DNA from: Chara braunii
Taxonomy: Eukaryota > Streptophyta > Charophyceae > Charales > Characeae
DNA length: 35,447 nucleotides
Assembly (NCBI GenBank): GCA_003427395.1
Contig: BFEA01000242.1
Location: 433,584-469,030 of the forward strand
Direction of reading: 5' to 3'
In this document: positions 10,030 to 20,360 of the stretch, one piece after another
Numbering within the stretch: the stretch's first letter is position 1
How the letters are laid out: each line of letters opens with the position of its first letter
Program-made: the position numbers and the translations under genes
Notes under the pieces: generated by a model
What the model was told of the DNA's origin: nothing
Databases searched by the model: none
What the model saw: the letters and a program-made list of their open reading frames with translations, nothing else

Positions 10030-10400
10030 GTTTACTTAGGTTATGTATTTATTAACTCATTCGATTCATTTATTTAATTACTCAATATTTATCTTCGGGT
10101 TCGTCACATATAGTGAGAATGACTTGTGATCCCAAAACAAAGCAATACGTGGTTAGAAGGGATTTAAAAGCGGTGAAAGAGTCTGAGAAAAAAAAACATT
10201 GTAAGTGGTTTTGAGATGTAACCTTATAGAGGGACATAGTTTTATTCTGGGAGACGCAATTAAAAATCGAACACTGCAAAATCCAGGGGAACTTTACTTA
10301 AAACAGTTTGACCGTCCGGATTTTTATTTAAACTACATTTAAACATAATGAAAAATAAATGCGTGAGCATGAATTTCCTAGGTTAGTTGTTTTCATTTGA
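10030..10400. other. No gene recognised
   Basis: AT-rich sequence with no repeat or open frame of interest. Confidence 0.4.
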
Positions 10401-10429
10401 AGTATTTAGACAGGGGCAAAGCAAGGTTG

Positions 10430-10917
10430 CACCCTGTGTTCTATTCAAATAGGGTTCGTGTTCTAGTTGAACAAGGATGATGCAGACTGCACCTCTGTGC
10501 AGTATTTGAATAGGGCTTGTGTAGGCTGCGTCCTTGCATTATATATGAGCAAGGACAATAGTGGTTGCACCCATGCACAACACTTGAGCACAAAAGCATG
10601 TTGCTTGCACTCCTGTGTAGTATACGAACAAAAAAGGGGGAGTAGTTGTACATACATGCTGCTTGATATTTCTGCAGGGGCCAAGTTCCCACTGTGCCTT
10701 GCACAATGAATATATAAGAGTTCGATAGTATAAGAGCAAGAACAATACTGGTTGCACCCATGCACAACACTTGAGCACAAGAGCATGTCGCTTGCACTCC
10801 TGTGTAGTATCAAACAGAAAGGGGGGAGTAATACATACATGCTGCTTGATATTTCTGCAGGGGCCAAGTTCCCATTGTGCCTTGCACAATGAATATACGA
10901 GAGTTCGATAGTATTGT
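10430..10917 (+). repeat. 187-bp tandem duplication plus shorter related units
   Basis: GAGCAAG..ACAATA at 10547 recurs at 10734, giving a 187-bp step with very high identity across both copies (10547-10733 and 10734-10917). Within and just upstream, ~60-bp units share GTATTTGAATAGGG and TTGCAC..TGTGCAG-like words. Long minus-strand frames (up to 165 codons) run through both copies and read the same peptide twice, so they are repeat artefacts rather than genes. Confidence 0.85.
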
Positions 10918-10919
10918 AT

Positions 10920-11240
10920 ACGCCGAATGATAACTTAACTAAGAACTGAATGAACACCATGAATAAAAAATAATTTATTTGATGCCAAACTCAACACAAG
11001 TAACAAAATGAAACTTATCTGAGGAAAGTCTGAGTACCGTAAGCAGGACACACATTGTGGTGATGTGGCTCAATGCAGTAATCAGAGTACCCTCTTAAGT
11101 AAATGAACCTTGTGCAGTAACCAAGGTGCCACTTTGAACAAGAACAGATATCGAGTACTGAGAACAGACTGGGGTCAGGCTCTATGCAACAACCAAATGA
11201 ATAAACAGTGTGCAAACTAATTATAACCACACTCAAAACT
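10920..11240. other. No gene recognised
   Basis: No repeat, RNA or convincing frame seen. Confidence 0.4.
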
Positions 11241-11242
11241 CA

Positions 11243-11335
11243 GCGCTCAGACCAGACTCAAAACCTATGCTCAGACTAGACTCAGAACCTATGCTCAGAT
11301 CACGTTTAGAGCTCATGCACAGATCATTCTCAAGT
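11243..11335 (+). repeat. 24-bp minisatellite (4 units)
   Basis: GCTCAGA words at 11245, 11269 and 11293 and the related GCACAGA at 11317 are spaced exactly 24 bp. Because 24 is divisible by three, one frame reads an 8-residue repeat (PMLR core), but the flanks show no gene. Confidence 0.85.
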
Positions 11336-11698
11336 TTCACATTCAAAAAAGTCTCAGACACATTTCTCGATCAGACTGAGACACATATTTTGATCAAGCT
11401 CTGACGCTCTTTCTCATATGTATATTACAATCAGGCCCAAGTATATTGCCTGATCATACACAAGCCTATATTATAACCAAGGACACACTATTTTCAAACT
11501 CTGACGTTGAACTAGAACCGAATCCATGTTTCTAATTTTGATCAGTCTTGGGTTTATGTTCGGTTCGGGTTGAAGTACAAATATAATTTAATTCAAGTGT
11601 CAAACTGAAATCGGATTCAGCAAGTTCAGTTCGACCTCGACAGCTCCAATCCAATTTCAGTGAATTCAGACTCGGTGAAAAAAAAACACTCATTGTGA

Positions 11699-11895
11699 GA
11701 TCAGTCTTATCTCTTCAAGTTAAGTTCAGTTCCGGTAAGTTCAGTGAGATCAGTCTCATCTTTTCAAGTTCATTTCAGTTCCAGTAAGTTCAATTAGACC
11801 AGTCTCATCTCTTCACATTCAGTTCAGTTTCAGTAAGTTCGGTAAAATCAGTTTCATATTTTTTAGTTCAATTCAATTTTCAGTAAGTCCAGTCA
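11699..11895 (+). repeat. 49-bp tandem array (4 units) in CAGT/TTCAG-rich DNA
   Basis: CAGTCTYAT-type words at 11702, 11751 and 11800 and CAGTTTCAT at 11849 give a constant 49-bp step. Each unit ends in CAGTAAGTTC or a close variant (CGGTAAGTTC, CAGTAAGTCC). The surrounding 11560-12100 contains many scattered TTCAGT words, suggesting a longer decayed array. Confidence 0.85.
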
Positions 11896-12138
11896 TCCTC
11901 TGAGAATTCAATTTCATCTCAGTGAGTTCAGTTCAACATTGATTTAAGATCTAAGGGTGACTTTAAGGGAAAACTTTTGTCCAGTTCTTAGTTCAACTCT
12001 CAATTCAGTTTCAACAAATTTGATCCAATCTCATTTTCAGTGAGTTCAATCTCGGTGAACTAATCACTAAGCTCAATTCAGTCTCCATGATAAGAATTTA
12101 CTCTCAGCAGACTGCGTTTTCAAAAGATGCAGTCGGGC

Positions 12139-12378
12139 CACAACAAGAAGTTCTGGTGGCAGTAGCGGCGATGCTAGTCACAACGGGCAGTTCCGGTGAC
12201 AGCAGTGACAATGATGACCACAACGGGAGGTCCCAGTGGTAACACCCATGATGCTGGTCATACCAGGCAATCCCGATGATAACAGTAATAGTGTAGGTCA
12301 TAGCAGGGTCTCATGATGATACCGACAACAATTTATGTCACAACAAGTGTTTTAGGCGACATCAGTACTTAGCAAGAT
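12139..12378 (+). repeat. 40-bp tandem array (6 units)
   Basis: Units starting CACAAC or CATA(C/G)CA at 12139, 12179, 12219, 12259, 12299 and 12339 are exactly 40 bp apart despite heavy substitution. Substitutions have accumulated without any length change. Forty is not divisible by three, so coding constraint is an unlikely reason. Confidence 0.85.
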
Positions 12379-12379
12379 A

Positions 12380-12950
12380 AGTAATAGATTTTGAGATCGG
12401 GTATTAGAGTGCAGCAGACTCTATGTGAGACCGTCTTAAGCACGATAGATATATTGAGAAGAGCAAACTCATGACTTGAGCATAATCATAAAATGCAGGC
12501 TACAACAAACCTCTTCTTGAGTACAAGTCAACACCATGCGGGTTCGCTCAAGGATCATTTGACAACCTACTATTCATTGTTTGATCTCTGAGTATGATAT
12601 TATCGTCCGAGAGGAAAGAGAGAGTTGATTATAGTGACAATGGTCTTATGATTTGTCTGTTCGTCTGTGGCCTTGATGCAATAAAAAACTTTCCTCTTCT
12701 CTTGCATGATCTTCAATTTTTTCTTGTCAAGTCTATCTTGAGTCTTACCTTGTGATCTCGTTTGAGTTTTTATTCGTCTTGTCACAACTCTCAATTCATA
12801 AAATGATACTTTGATATGCATGCATCCAGATTGATTTGCAAATATAATTATTGCATGTTCTAATTATTGTTTCGAATCATAATTCAAGATTATTGAGATC
12901 GGGGACCAGCGTAGACCCTGAAGGGTCTCGTCGAAGACGGACGCACACAA
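12380..12950. other. No gene; one 7-bp perfect hairpin
   Basis: AGACCCT (12913-12919) pairs perfectly with AGGGTCT (12922-12928) around a GA loop. No other signal is recognised. Confidence 0.45.
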
Positions 12951-13081
12951 CATGAATAAATTTGCATTATTTATTTATTTATTTATTGCAAAGGTTCAAA
13001 CAAATCCAACGTCACAACCTATTGTCTTTCCGATCGACGAGAGTCATCTGATTGGAAAAAGTGCAACAACGCTCGAAGGCA

Positions 13082-13091
13082 GAGAGAGAGA

Positions 13092-13123
<32 letters not shown>

Positions 13124-13124
13124 C
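13082..13124. repeat. (GA)n microsatellite
   Basis: About twenty GA dinucleotides with one GG interruption. It causes an Arg-Glu run in the + frame and a Ser-Leu run in minus frames, which are compositional. Confidence 0.95.
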
Positions 13125-13129
13125 GAGAA

Positions 13130-14780
13130 GTGAAGAGAATGAGCACTCGCCTCGGGGAAGTGGCAATGTGAGAAGAACCAAGGAACTGAGTTGTGGTGTT
13201 CATTTTGCACGGGGTATCGCGCTGCTGCCTGTCGGGATTACAGAAGTCAATCTTGATTTTTTTCGTTGTGCTCTTAGTTTCGCTCGTCAAGGTCTTTATT
13301 CGGACGCGCATTACGGTCTTAGTCTCGGAGCTACTGGTCTCTACGCTTCGTCATGATGATCGTCATCACGACTCAGTTGTTACTTTACGTGGTTGTTAAC
13401 GAGATTCCTACAGTCATCATCTTGATGGTTGTGTTCATCGTTGTGAGGGTACCGCAGATCCCAGCTTTGTTCATCGTGGTGAACGCCTTCTTTATGACAA
13501 TGTATTTTCCCATGTTATAACAAAAAATTTACTCTCAATCTGCATCCTTTAGAAGTGTAGCAATGGGCGGCTTTACCAGCGTGCACTTTAGAATCTTATA
13601 AGGAAGATTCATTCCTAAGTTGCACACTCGTGAGCATCATCGATGTGGTCCCCATCAAGATTCAGTTGGTGATCTTTGTGGACATCCTGTTGAAGATTTG
13701 TTGATGCTCATAGTCGTTGAACATCTCGTATTTATTTGGTTTGCTATACTCATTCGAGTTTGTCCTCTACCGATGATCGTCTTTTTCATGGGGGTCGCTA
13801 TTACTATATTGTTGTTTGTGGTGTTGCTCGTGTTAGTCGTGCTACTCATTGATCTCATAACTGTCGTGATCGTTTTTGTCATTATCGGAGAAAAATTCAT
13901 TACAAGAGTGGCTGCTCGGTATTTTCAATATCGTACATTGTCTGGACATTTATTGTAAACTCTCAAATTAAATGAACTGATAAGAGTTAATGCGTCTTCA
14001 AAAAGTTTTTTCGTGGAGGAAGTGCTTATGAAAACAGAACGGTAACTCAACAAGTAAACATATGAAAATGTGTATAGTATATTCATAACAAATCGATGCC
14101 CGTAACTCTGCAATTGTTAACATCAAGGTGTATAATATTGTAGTTGATACAAGTGTAGAAGAGCAATAAAAAACTTTAAACTCGTGTCGTTTTTGTTTAA
14201 CAATGCCTAATATAATTAATGAGAGGTCAAAATGTTGAACTGAATGTTTGTGGACTATATTCGAGATACATAAATATGTGTTCAACAATATATTAATCAA
14301 ACACACATGATATCGTTCTAATAATACGTACAAACAAGAATGAAGTAGAGACAAGGAAATCAAAATGCAATATTATATGTGACGATTGTCGTGCTTCCAC
14401 CAAATCATGTTGTTATTATGCATTTATCACCAATGGATCAAATTAAGGAAGCACGAATATAATGAAAAAAAATCAATATCTCTCTTTTAGTGTCAGCAAT
14501 GAAGACCCTCATCAAAAGCAACAGTGTCCATATTGAAAACTGTGATATTTGTAAATGAAGTCTGCAATAAAAAAACGAAATGTTTAAGTTTGTCTCTCAA
14601 AGTACAATTACAAGTTTGTAGCATGCTCCATACTAGAAGAATGCAATGAAACTGCTGAACGTCGTGACATTTTTAACGCATGTTTTCTGTGATATCTCGG
14701 TTGTGTGCATTGATGTCTGGAAATGATGAGCAATGATGTTAGACAATGGTAAATAATTATATATAACAGAAGATAATAGC
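13130..14780. other. No gene recognised
   Basis: A + frame at 13620-13958 (112 codons) is Val/Leu/Ile-rich and would be hydrophobic, but on the other strand the same bases read a Thr/Asn-rich frame. Neither shows a domain, start context or splice structure I can support. AT content rises after 13960. Confidence 0.35.
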
Positions 14781-14890
14781 AAAGTCTTAATGATGAGAAA
14801 ATAACTTGTGCTATTGAAAGTTATATATAGTCACAAAAAAGTACCAGAAAATAACTTGAGTCATGAATCTTCACACATTTCTTATTACTT

Positions 14891-15010
14891 TGCTAATGAT
14901 GAGAAAATAACGTGCTAATGATGAGAAAATAACTTGTATTAATGATGAAAAAATAACTTGTGCTAATGATGAGAAAATAACTTTGTCTAATGATGAGAAA
15001 ATAACTTTAG
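14891..15010 (+). repeat. 24-bp minisatellite (5 units)
   Basis: AATGATGA(G/A)AAAATAAC words at 14895, 14917, 14941, 14965 and 14989 are spaced 22-24 bp. An isolated copy occurs near 14789. The array lies between two copies of TGAATCTTCACACATTTCTT (14864 and 15014), so it may have expanded inside the end of the ~308-bp direct repeat described next. Confidence 0.9.
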
Positions 15011-15013
15011 TAT

Positions 15014-15322
15014 TGAATCTTCACACATTTCTTATTACTCTGTGATATGGAATCAGGGTAAAAACATATTAGAGAAACGCTTTTAAATTTTATTTTTCAT
15101 TATTTTTTTTTTCGTAATTTTTGTAGCCGTTTAAAGCGAGATTAATTCAATTTGATAGTTACGAGGGTCATAAACATTTATGCAAATGATAATGTGCGGT
15201 TATATGCATGAATTATCTACATAGAGTTCGAAGGCTTATAAACTACTCAAGCACAGATGAATTAAATGACATTCAAATACGTGTTATGAAGATTTAGCAG
15301 ATGAGCATGGTTTGATTTATTA
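15014..15322 (+). mobile_element. Left ~308-bp direct repeat (LTR-like)
   Basis: This 309-bp segment starts TGAATCTTC and ends GGTTTGATTTATTA. It is repeated at 15469-15775 with only scattered substitutions and small indels, in the same orientation, separated by 146 bp. Two long direct repeats around a short internal part recall a terminal-repeat retrotransposon in miniature, but the repeats end TA rather than CA and no primer-binding site or polypurine tract is clear. A plain duplication with an insert is the alternative. Confidence 0.6.
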
Positions 15323-15468
15323 CCGGGAAGGAGACGTGACAACCACACATATTCACTGCTATGCCCCTCGTCATTTCACATCTTGTCCTTGCCCATCCGC
15401 TCGCTTGCGAACAATTGTCATTCTCACACTTGACAATGACTTCATTGCACTTTCCTAACTTAAAATCA
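15323..15468. repeat. 146-bp module shared with 24457-24603
   Basis: Between the direct repeats, CCGGGAAGGAGACGTGACAA through TGACTTCATTGCACTT matches the copy at 24457-24603 over almost its whole length. On the minus strand it reads a Cys-rich peptide (KCNEVIVKCENDNCSQASGW...), vaguely like a treble-clef or TRAF-type zinc-binding stretch. In the second copy the same frame hits a stop shortly after the shared part, and differences are amino-acid changing, so coding constraint is not supported. Confidence 0.7.
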
Positions 15469-15775
15469 TGAATCTTCCCCATTTCTTATTATTTTGTGAT
15501 ATGGAATAAGGGTAAAAACATATTAGAGAAACGCTTTCATATTGTATTTTTTATGATTATTTTTTCGTGATAGTTGTAGCCGTTTGAAGCGAAATTAATT
15601 CAATTTGATAGTTACGAGGGTCGTAAACATTCATGCAAATGGTAATATACGATTATATGCATGAGTTGTCTAAATAGAGTTCGAGGGCTTATAAACTACT
15701 CAAGCGCAAATGACTTAAATGTCATTCAAATACGTGTTATGAAGATTTAGCAGATGGGTATGGTTTGATTTATTA
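15469..15775 (+). mobile_element. Right ~308-bp direct repeat (LTR-like)
   Basis: Second copy of 15014-15322, ending at the same GATTTATTA word. The shared ends and order (repeat, module, repeat) are what suggest a composite element. The sequence after it (AAACCCTACTGCC) is unlike that before the first copy, so no target-site duplication can be pointed to. Confidence 0.6.
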
Positions 15776-15779
15776 AACC

Positions 15780-17335
15780 CTACTGCCACCCCGATCTTGT
15801 ACATTTAAAAAAATAAGGACAGGTAAATATATGTCTCGTTTGTATAGCAAGAGTCAGTTGCAATACAGAGATCAATATGAATATGTTTCATATTTTGACT
15901 CAGATGTCATGTCCGTGAACATTTTTTGCCAATTTGGAAAATAATTATGCATAGATTTATCGAACTGTGTTGTACCTACAAGTAAAACCGTTATGTTTAA
16001 GTATAGTTTTAGTTTTTTTGCTTTACTGGCGTGGACAAAGAACCAAAATTAGGTTTGACCCCGATCTGAATAGCGTTTGCGTATGAAGACTATATTCCAT
16101 GATAATGTTGAAGAAAGTTTCAGGCAAAGTTATTGTTTTTCTCAATGTAATTTGTGTAAACCATTACACTAATAAGGGAAGTCTTCCATATGCACCGTAG
16201 GGCTGCCAATAGGTTTGTTTCATGTTAATGAGTCACTAAGAAGATGAAAGGGGCAACTATCATCTATCACTCTATTAGCAAGCATTAGCCTATAAAAGAA
16301 GTAAAAAACATATGTTGAAGATATCTCGTGTAAAACTTACCCCTTTTGCATACCATTACTTTTTTCTTGTTGTTCCTTACGTTGGCAAAGCAATTGACTG
16401 TCTTGTTCTGTGCGCACATGTAAACAATCTTGACGGCGTTGTGAATCTCAAGTTAGGATAATTTTTTCATCTCATATAAGTACTACGTGACAGTCCGAGT
16501 CTTGACAGCGTTGTGAATCTAAAGTTTGCATTTTTTTTTCATACCCTACGAATACTATGAAAAAGTCTGTTGTCGTGCTCATAATGAGTGATCTTGTTGC
16601 ATGTGTTGCATCATGCTTTATCACCTTGCTCCTCTCTTTGCAGAATTTCAGAAGAAGAAAAAACAATATAAAAAGTAAAATTCAATATGAGTTAGACTCA
16701 ATATTAATCATAGTCTTAATGTTAGTTAGTTTAGTAAGGGTGATTGTGCAAGTTAATAAATGTATTGCCCACTTTGGCGTAGTCAAGTAGGACACTGCAG
16801 ATGCAGCGAGACAGACACAACTTATTTCATGCGTAGAGCATGCATGAAAGACATATGAAATAGCGAACTCACTAGGCACACAGTGTTGATTAGGTAAAAT
16901 ATTTTGTAATGTCACCATTAAACATCTATTTAACTTTAATGACGAGGCCCGCTAGAGTTTCCATGGGATCTTAACAACTATGTTCTAGCCTAAATCCATA
17001 AGAGTTAGGTTCAAAATGAGCTTCTCATTCAGGTTCTATAACCATTTTAGCTAATGCAAAAAAAATGGCTAAAGGAATCAATTAATGATTTAACATGAGT
17101 AAAATACTTCCTTCAATTCCTTGTATATTTAATAGAGTGAAACTTCCCCATTGAAAAAAACATGCCAGCAACACTTGAGTCCTCTCTGAACCGTATGAGA
17201 TAGTCACCTTTCATACAACTATCCATTCTATATTTTCTCATCTGCTTTATTGCTCCTTACCTTGGCAACACTGCTGCCCGCCTTGCTATGCGTGGACCTG
17301 CCCAGACTCTTAACATTGTTGTAAATTTAAAGTGA
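15780..17335. repeat. Low-copy duplicated segments, no gene
   Basis: TTGACGGCGTTGTGAATCT at about 16430 recurs at 16502 (72-bp step). A more diverged version of the neighbourhood (CCTTACGTTGGCAA... to ...GTTGTGAATCT) appears at about 17256-17330 (CCTTACCTTGGCAA... to ...TTGTTGTAAAT). Short frames at 16472-16918 are unsupported. Confidence 0.5.
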
Positions 17336-17339
17336 AAAA

Positions 17340-18740
17340 AAGAGAAAGAGAGAAATAGACGGATATAACGAGGTCTCTTTGTGTATGAATTTGGCGTGAA
17401 ATGCCTTGAATTTCAGAAGAAAAACAACAATGCGAGGGGATTGTTTGTTGGGTCGAATGGGCTGACTGTGGAAAACAGTGTAGGCCTAACTGTGCCATTT
17501 CAACCTTTTAGAGTTTGGAGCACACATTTTTTAGTTTTCAAACTATCGTTCCCCCTTCTGTAACAACTCACTGTTATCAACGCAAGCACCCTTACAAGGG
17601 TATTTGCCCGTGTTTGCACGCAACACACGAAGTGGGATATTAACATTAAAAAGAGGCGTGCATGCACTAACCATTTTTGTATGACGCATGCCTCAACCAT
17701 TGGGCCAAGACATACAGGTGTGAAAACGTGAGACGTTATCGCGATGCACACTAGGATGATTAAAACTAGTTATAATACTTTATGACAGCGAAGGTTAAGG
17801 GGTCCCTTAAAATAAAACTCGCCAGACTGCCAAGGTACACGGTTCATGTGTAAAACTCAGGGGTCATTATGCCTACGTGTGTTGGAGCCCGACAACAAAG
17901 TTAAAGTTAGTAAGAGTCGTAGCCATACGACATGGCGAACTTAATGTTTGAATTGTCGGACTGGACGAACCTTCGACACGACGTGTGGTAAGAATAAGGA
18001 ATTAGTAGAAACTCTACGGTTGAGGGGTTGAACAGGTAGAAGAAGCCGACAACATGCGTGTCAATTTGAGGGTTAGTACATTTGAGTTTGCTTTATAATT
18101 AGTACAGACCTCGATCGAACGATCGACGCGATTGAGGAATAAGGTTACAAAATTAGACAAAATTGGAAGCAAACAAGCGAATATGACAAGCGACAGTTCA
18201 ATTTGCTACGCACTCAGGTACGAGTTTGAATTATTATAAACCTCGACCATATGGCTAGGGTGGTTAAAATAAATAAATATCGTATTCAAGTAAAAATTTA
18301 CTAAAAAACGAGATGATTTCACAACTATGTGAAGATAGGTCGCAGGATTCAAAACTATGCCCTTTGGGTTAAAAGTAATTTCGGTAAGCTAGAATTTGGG
18401 TTTTGTCGTGATAGCTGGCGATGCAAGGACTATTTAACATTAAATTTTGTTAATTTTTTTCCCTTATGTTCTTTTTTTTATATAACTTTATTTTTTCATA
18501 GATTCTGCAGTAATATGCAAACTTAATAAAAATCAAATTGTTTCAAATTGTAAAGGCGATCCTTCCAAAAAAACTTACGTGGATTTACATATGATGATGC
18601 GTAGCATTCGAAAGGGGAACTCAATGTTAAAATTTGGATGCGTTTCTGAGGAAAAATGTTCAATGGCAACACTGGATTGCGTCCGGAACACAACCACTCT
18701 GAATTCGATCACCTAATTCTAAATGCCAACCACTATTATC
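17340..18740. other. No gene recognised
   Basis: AT-rich sequence with short unsupported frames (all under 85 codons). No repeat or RNA family is seen. Confidence 0.4.
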
Positions 18741-19530
18741 AAAACCGCATGACCGAAAAAAACAAACAAACAAAGAAGTTGAAAAAAGCAACAAAAGAAA
18801 GATCAATACCGCAGTCTCGGAAAGAGAAAGGAAGAGGTGTAGACTACGAGAAAAAAAGAAGGTGAATCAAGTAACAACACATGTGCGAGATATAAGATAC
18901 AAGGCAGTCAAATGAGTAGTAGTAGTAGGCGAGGAGAAAACCAACGATTATACAAGGCAGTCTAATGAATAGTAGTAGTAGCCGGGGAAAAACCAACGAT
19001 TACAACGAAAATTAACAAAGAGGGAAAGTCGAAAAGAGTAGAAAGTTGCGCACATAAATAGACGAAGAACAACGAAAACGTGAAGTGAGATCGTGTGTGG
19101 GGACGCAAAGTAAAAAGGAAGTGGGGAGGACAAAGTTAAGTTAAAGACTAGGAAGTGAGTTTGTGAATGGTAAGGAAAAAATGAGGATTGGGGGAATATA
19201 AGAGAATGAACTGAAGTTTAAACGCATGGCCATAAAATGGTCAAGTAGACAGCGTGCAAAAGTGGTTGAGAGCAGGAGTTGGAAATTTGATTCGTGAGTG
19301 TGGGGATTGATTGAGCTGGCAAATGTATGAGCATATGGGTGTACTAATAGACCGTGTGATTGATCAGGAGGAAGGGATTGAGTAAGCAAGCAAATGAGAA
19401 GCGCCCGACTCAGATAGAAAGGAGGAGAGAGTATAAAGGATGAGAAATGGTGAAAGAAAAGTAAAGAGGAGAACAAAGTAGAAGAAAAAGCAACAGGAAG
19501 GAAAAAAAGAAAGGTACGGGAAGAAAATTT
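18740..19530 (+). other. Purine-rich strand block with a 53-bp duplication
   Basis: For about 790 bp the + strand is dominated by A and G. CAAGGCAGTC at about 18900 recurs 53 bp later with AGTAGTAGTAG and CCAACGATTA in both copies. The minus strand therefore shows a 139-codon Ser/Leu/Phe-rich frame (19141-19560) that I regard as a by-product of the pyrimidine-rich complement. Confidence 0.65.
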
Positions 19531-19534
19531 ACCT

Positions 19535-20150
19535 TCAATCTCCACTGATAATCCAGACATGAAAATTATAACCTTGTACTCAGGTTACGAGGAACTATCA
19601 AGACATGTTCTTTCTAAGTGGAAGTGTGAGTCCTCGGCATCTCTGTTAAAGAGGAAAGCGAGCAGTGCACTGCCCATATTTGACAACATGAACTGTCAAA
19701 AGAGAGTTGAAACTCCTTTTTGTTGCAAAAAGGTGGGCCACGACTGAATTTCTCTTTTTTTTTTTTTTTTTCTCCTCTCCCTATCTGTCTGTCTTTGCTC
19801 AACCCCTCCTTTTTTTTTCTATTCAGCGCCACAAACTTATCGGCTTGATTGCAATGCATGACGAACGGTCTGCTACCGCTGTTTTTTTCCCTGATACTGG
19901 TTGACGACATTTCCTAAAATAAAGAATATGCTAAACAAAGGCGCAACCTCCTAGCTGCAAACTAAGTTGAGACATTCCCTAAGTTTTGAGATAGCGGTAT
20001 GGAGAGAACCTTTTTCGCATCAAGATGGTTGGGTGATTGGAACAATGACGCACTTGATTCCTATGATGACTTTTATGATGCAATGGCTTGCAGGCTCTAG
20101 GTCACTATAGTAACCTATGATCCAAGACCTATGGGGATGATATGAGAAAG
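19535..20150. other. No gene; poly-T at about 19754
   Basis: Contains a ~17-base T run followed by CTCTC-rich sequence and a second T run at about 19811. No supported gene. Confidence 0.4.
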
Positions 20151-20153
20151 CTA

Positions 20154-20360
20154 TTAAATCACCAGTACTTGGCCCAACTATTGGCCGCGACACTTCCCCG
20201 TTAACGAGCCGCGCCTTTAGGGCTTCGGGTACCGGACCACAATGGCTGGAAGCGCCAACCCAAAAAAAATCAAAACGGTACCTCGGCTCTTCGGCAAAAT
20301 TGGTGCGCAGGGCCATTTCAGGCTCGGCATCCATAGCTGGGCCAAGTACTGGTGGTTTAA
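20154..20360. mobile_element. 207-bp MITE-like element with ~30-bp terminal inverted repeats
   Basis: The left end (20154-20184) and the inverted right end (20331-20360) both read TTAAAYCACCAGTACTTGGC followed by CCARCTAT, differing at about two bases and one indel. Both ends carry TTAA, which could be a duplicated TTAA target, as in piggyBac-type elements, or part of the inverted repeat. The interior is short, GC-richer and has no transposase, so the element would be non-autonomous. A 15-base piece of its terminus (GTACTGGTGGTTTAA) recurs at 34767-34781. Confidence 0.8.

Noticed and set aside
10463-10960. 165-codon minus-strand frame with Cys/Leu-rich peptide
   Set aside because: It reads the two copies of the 187-bp duplication, giving the same peptide twice.
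12952-13356. 134-codon frame with an Arg-Glu run
   Set aside because: The run is the (GA)n microsatellite, and the frame begins in a TTTA microsatellite.
13620-13958. Hydrophobic 112-codon frame resembling a membrane protein
   Set aside because: It arises from GTT/GTC/ATC-rich low-complexity DNA; the opposite strand is open as Thr/Asn-rich, and no helical-segment pattern with loops typical of a family is visible.
15014-15775. Complete LTR retrotransposon
   Set aside because: The interior is only 146 bp and has no gag or pol, no primer-binding site and no polypurine tract that I can identify; the repeats do not end in CA.
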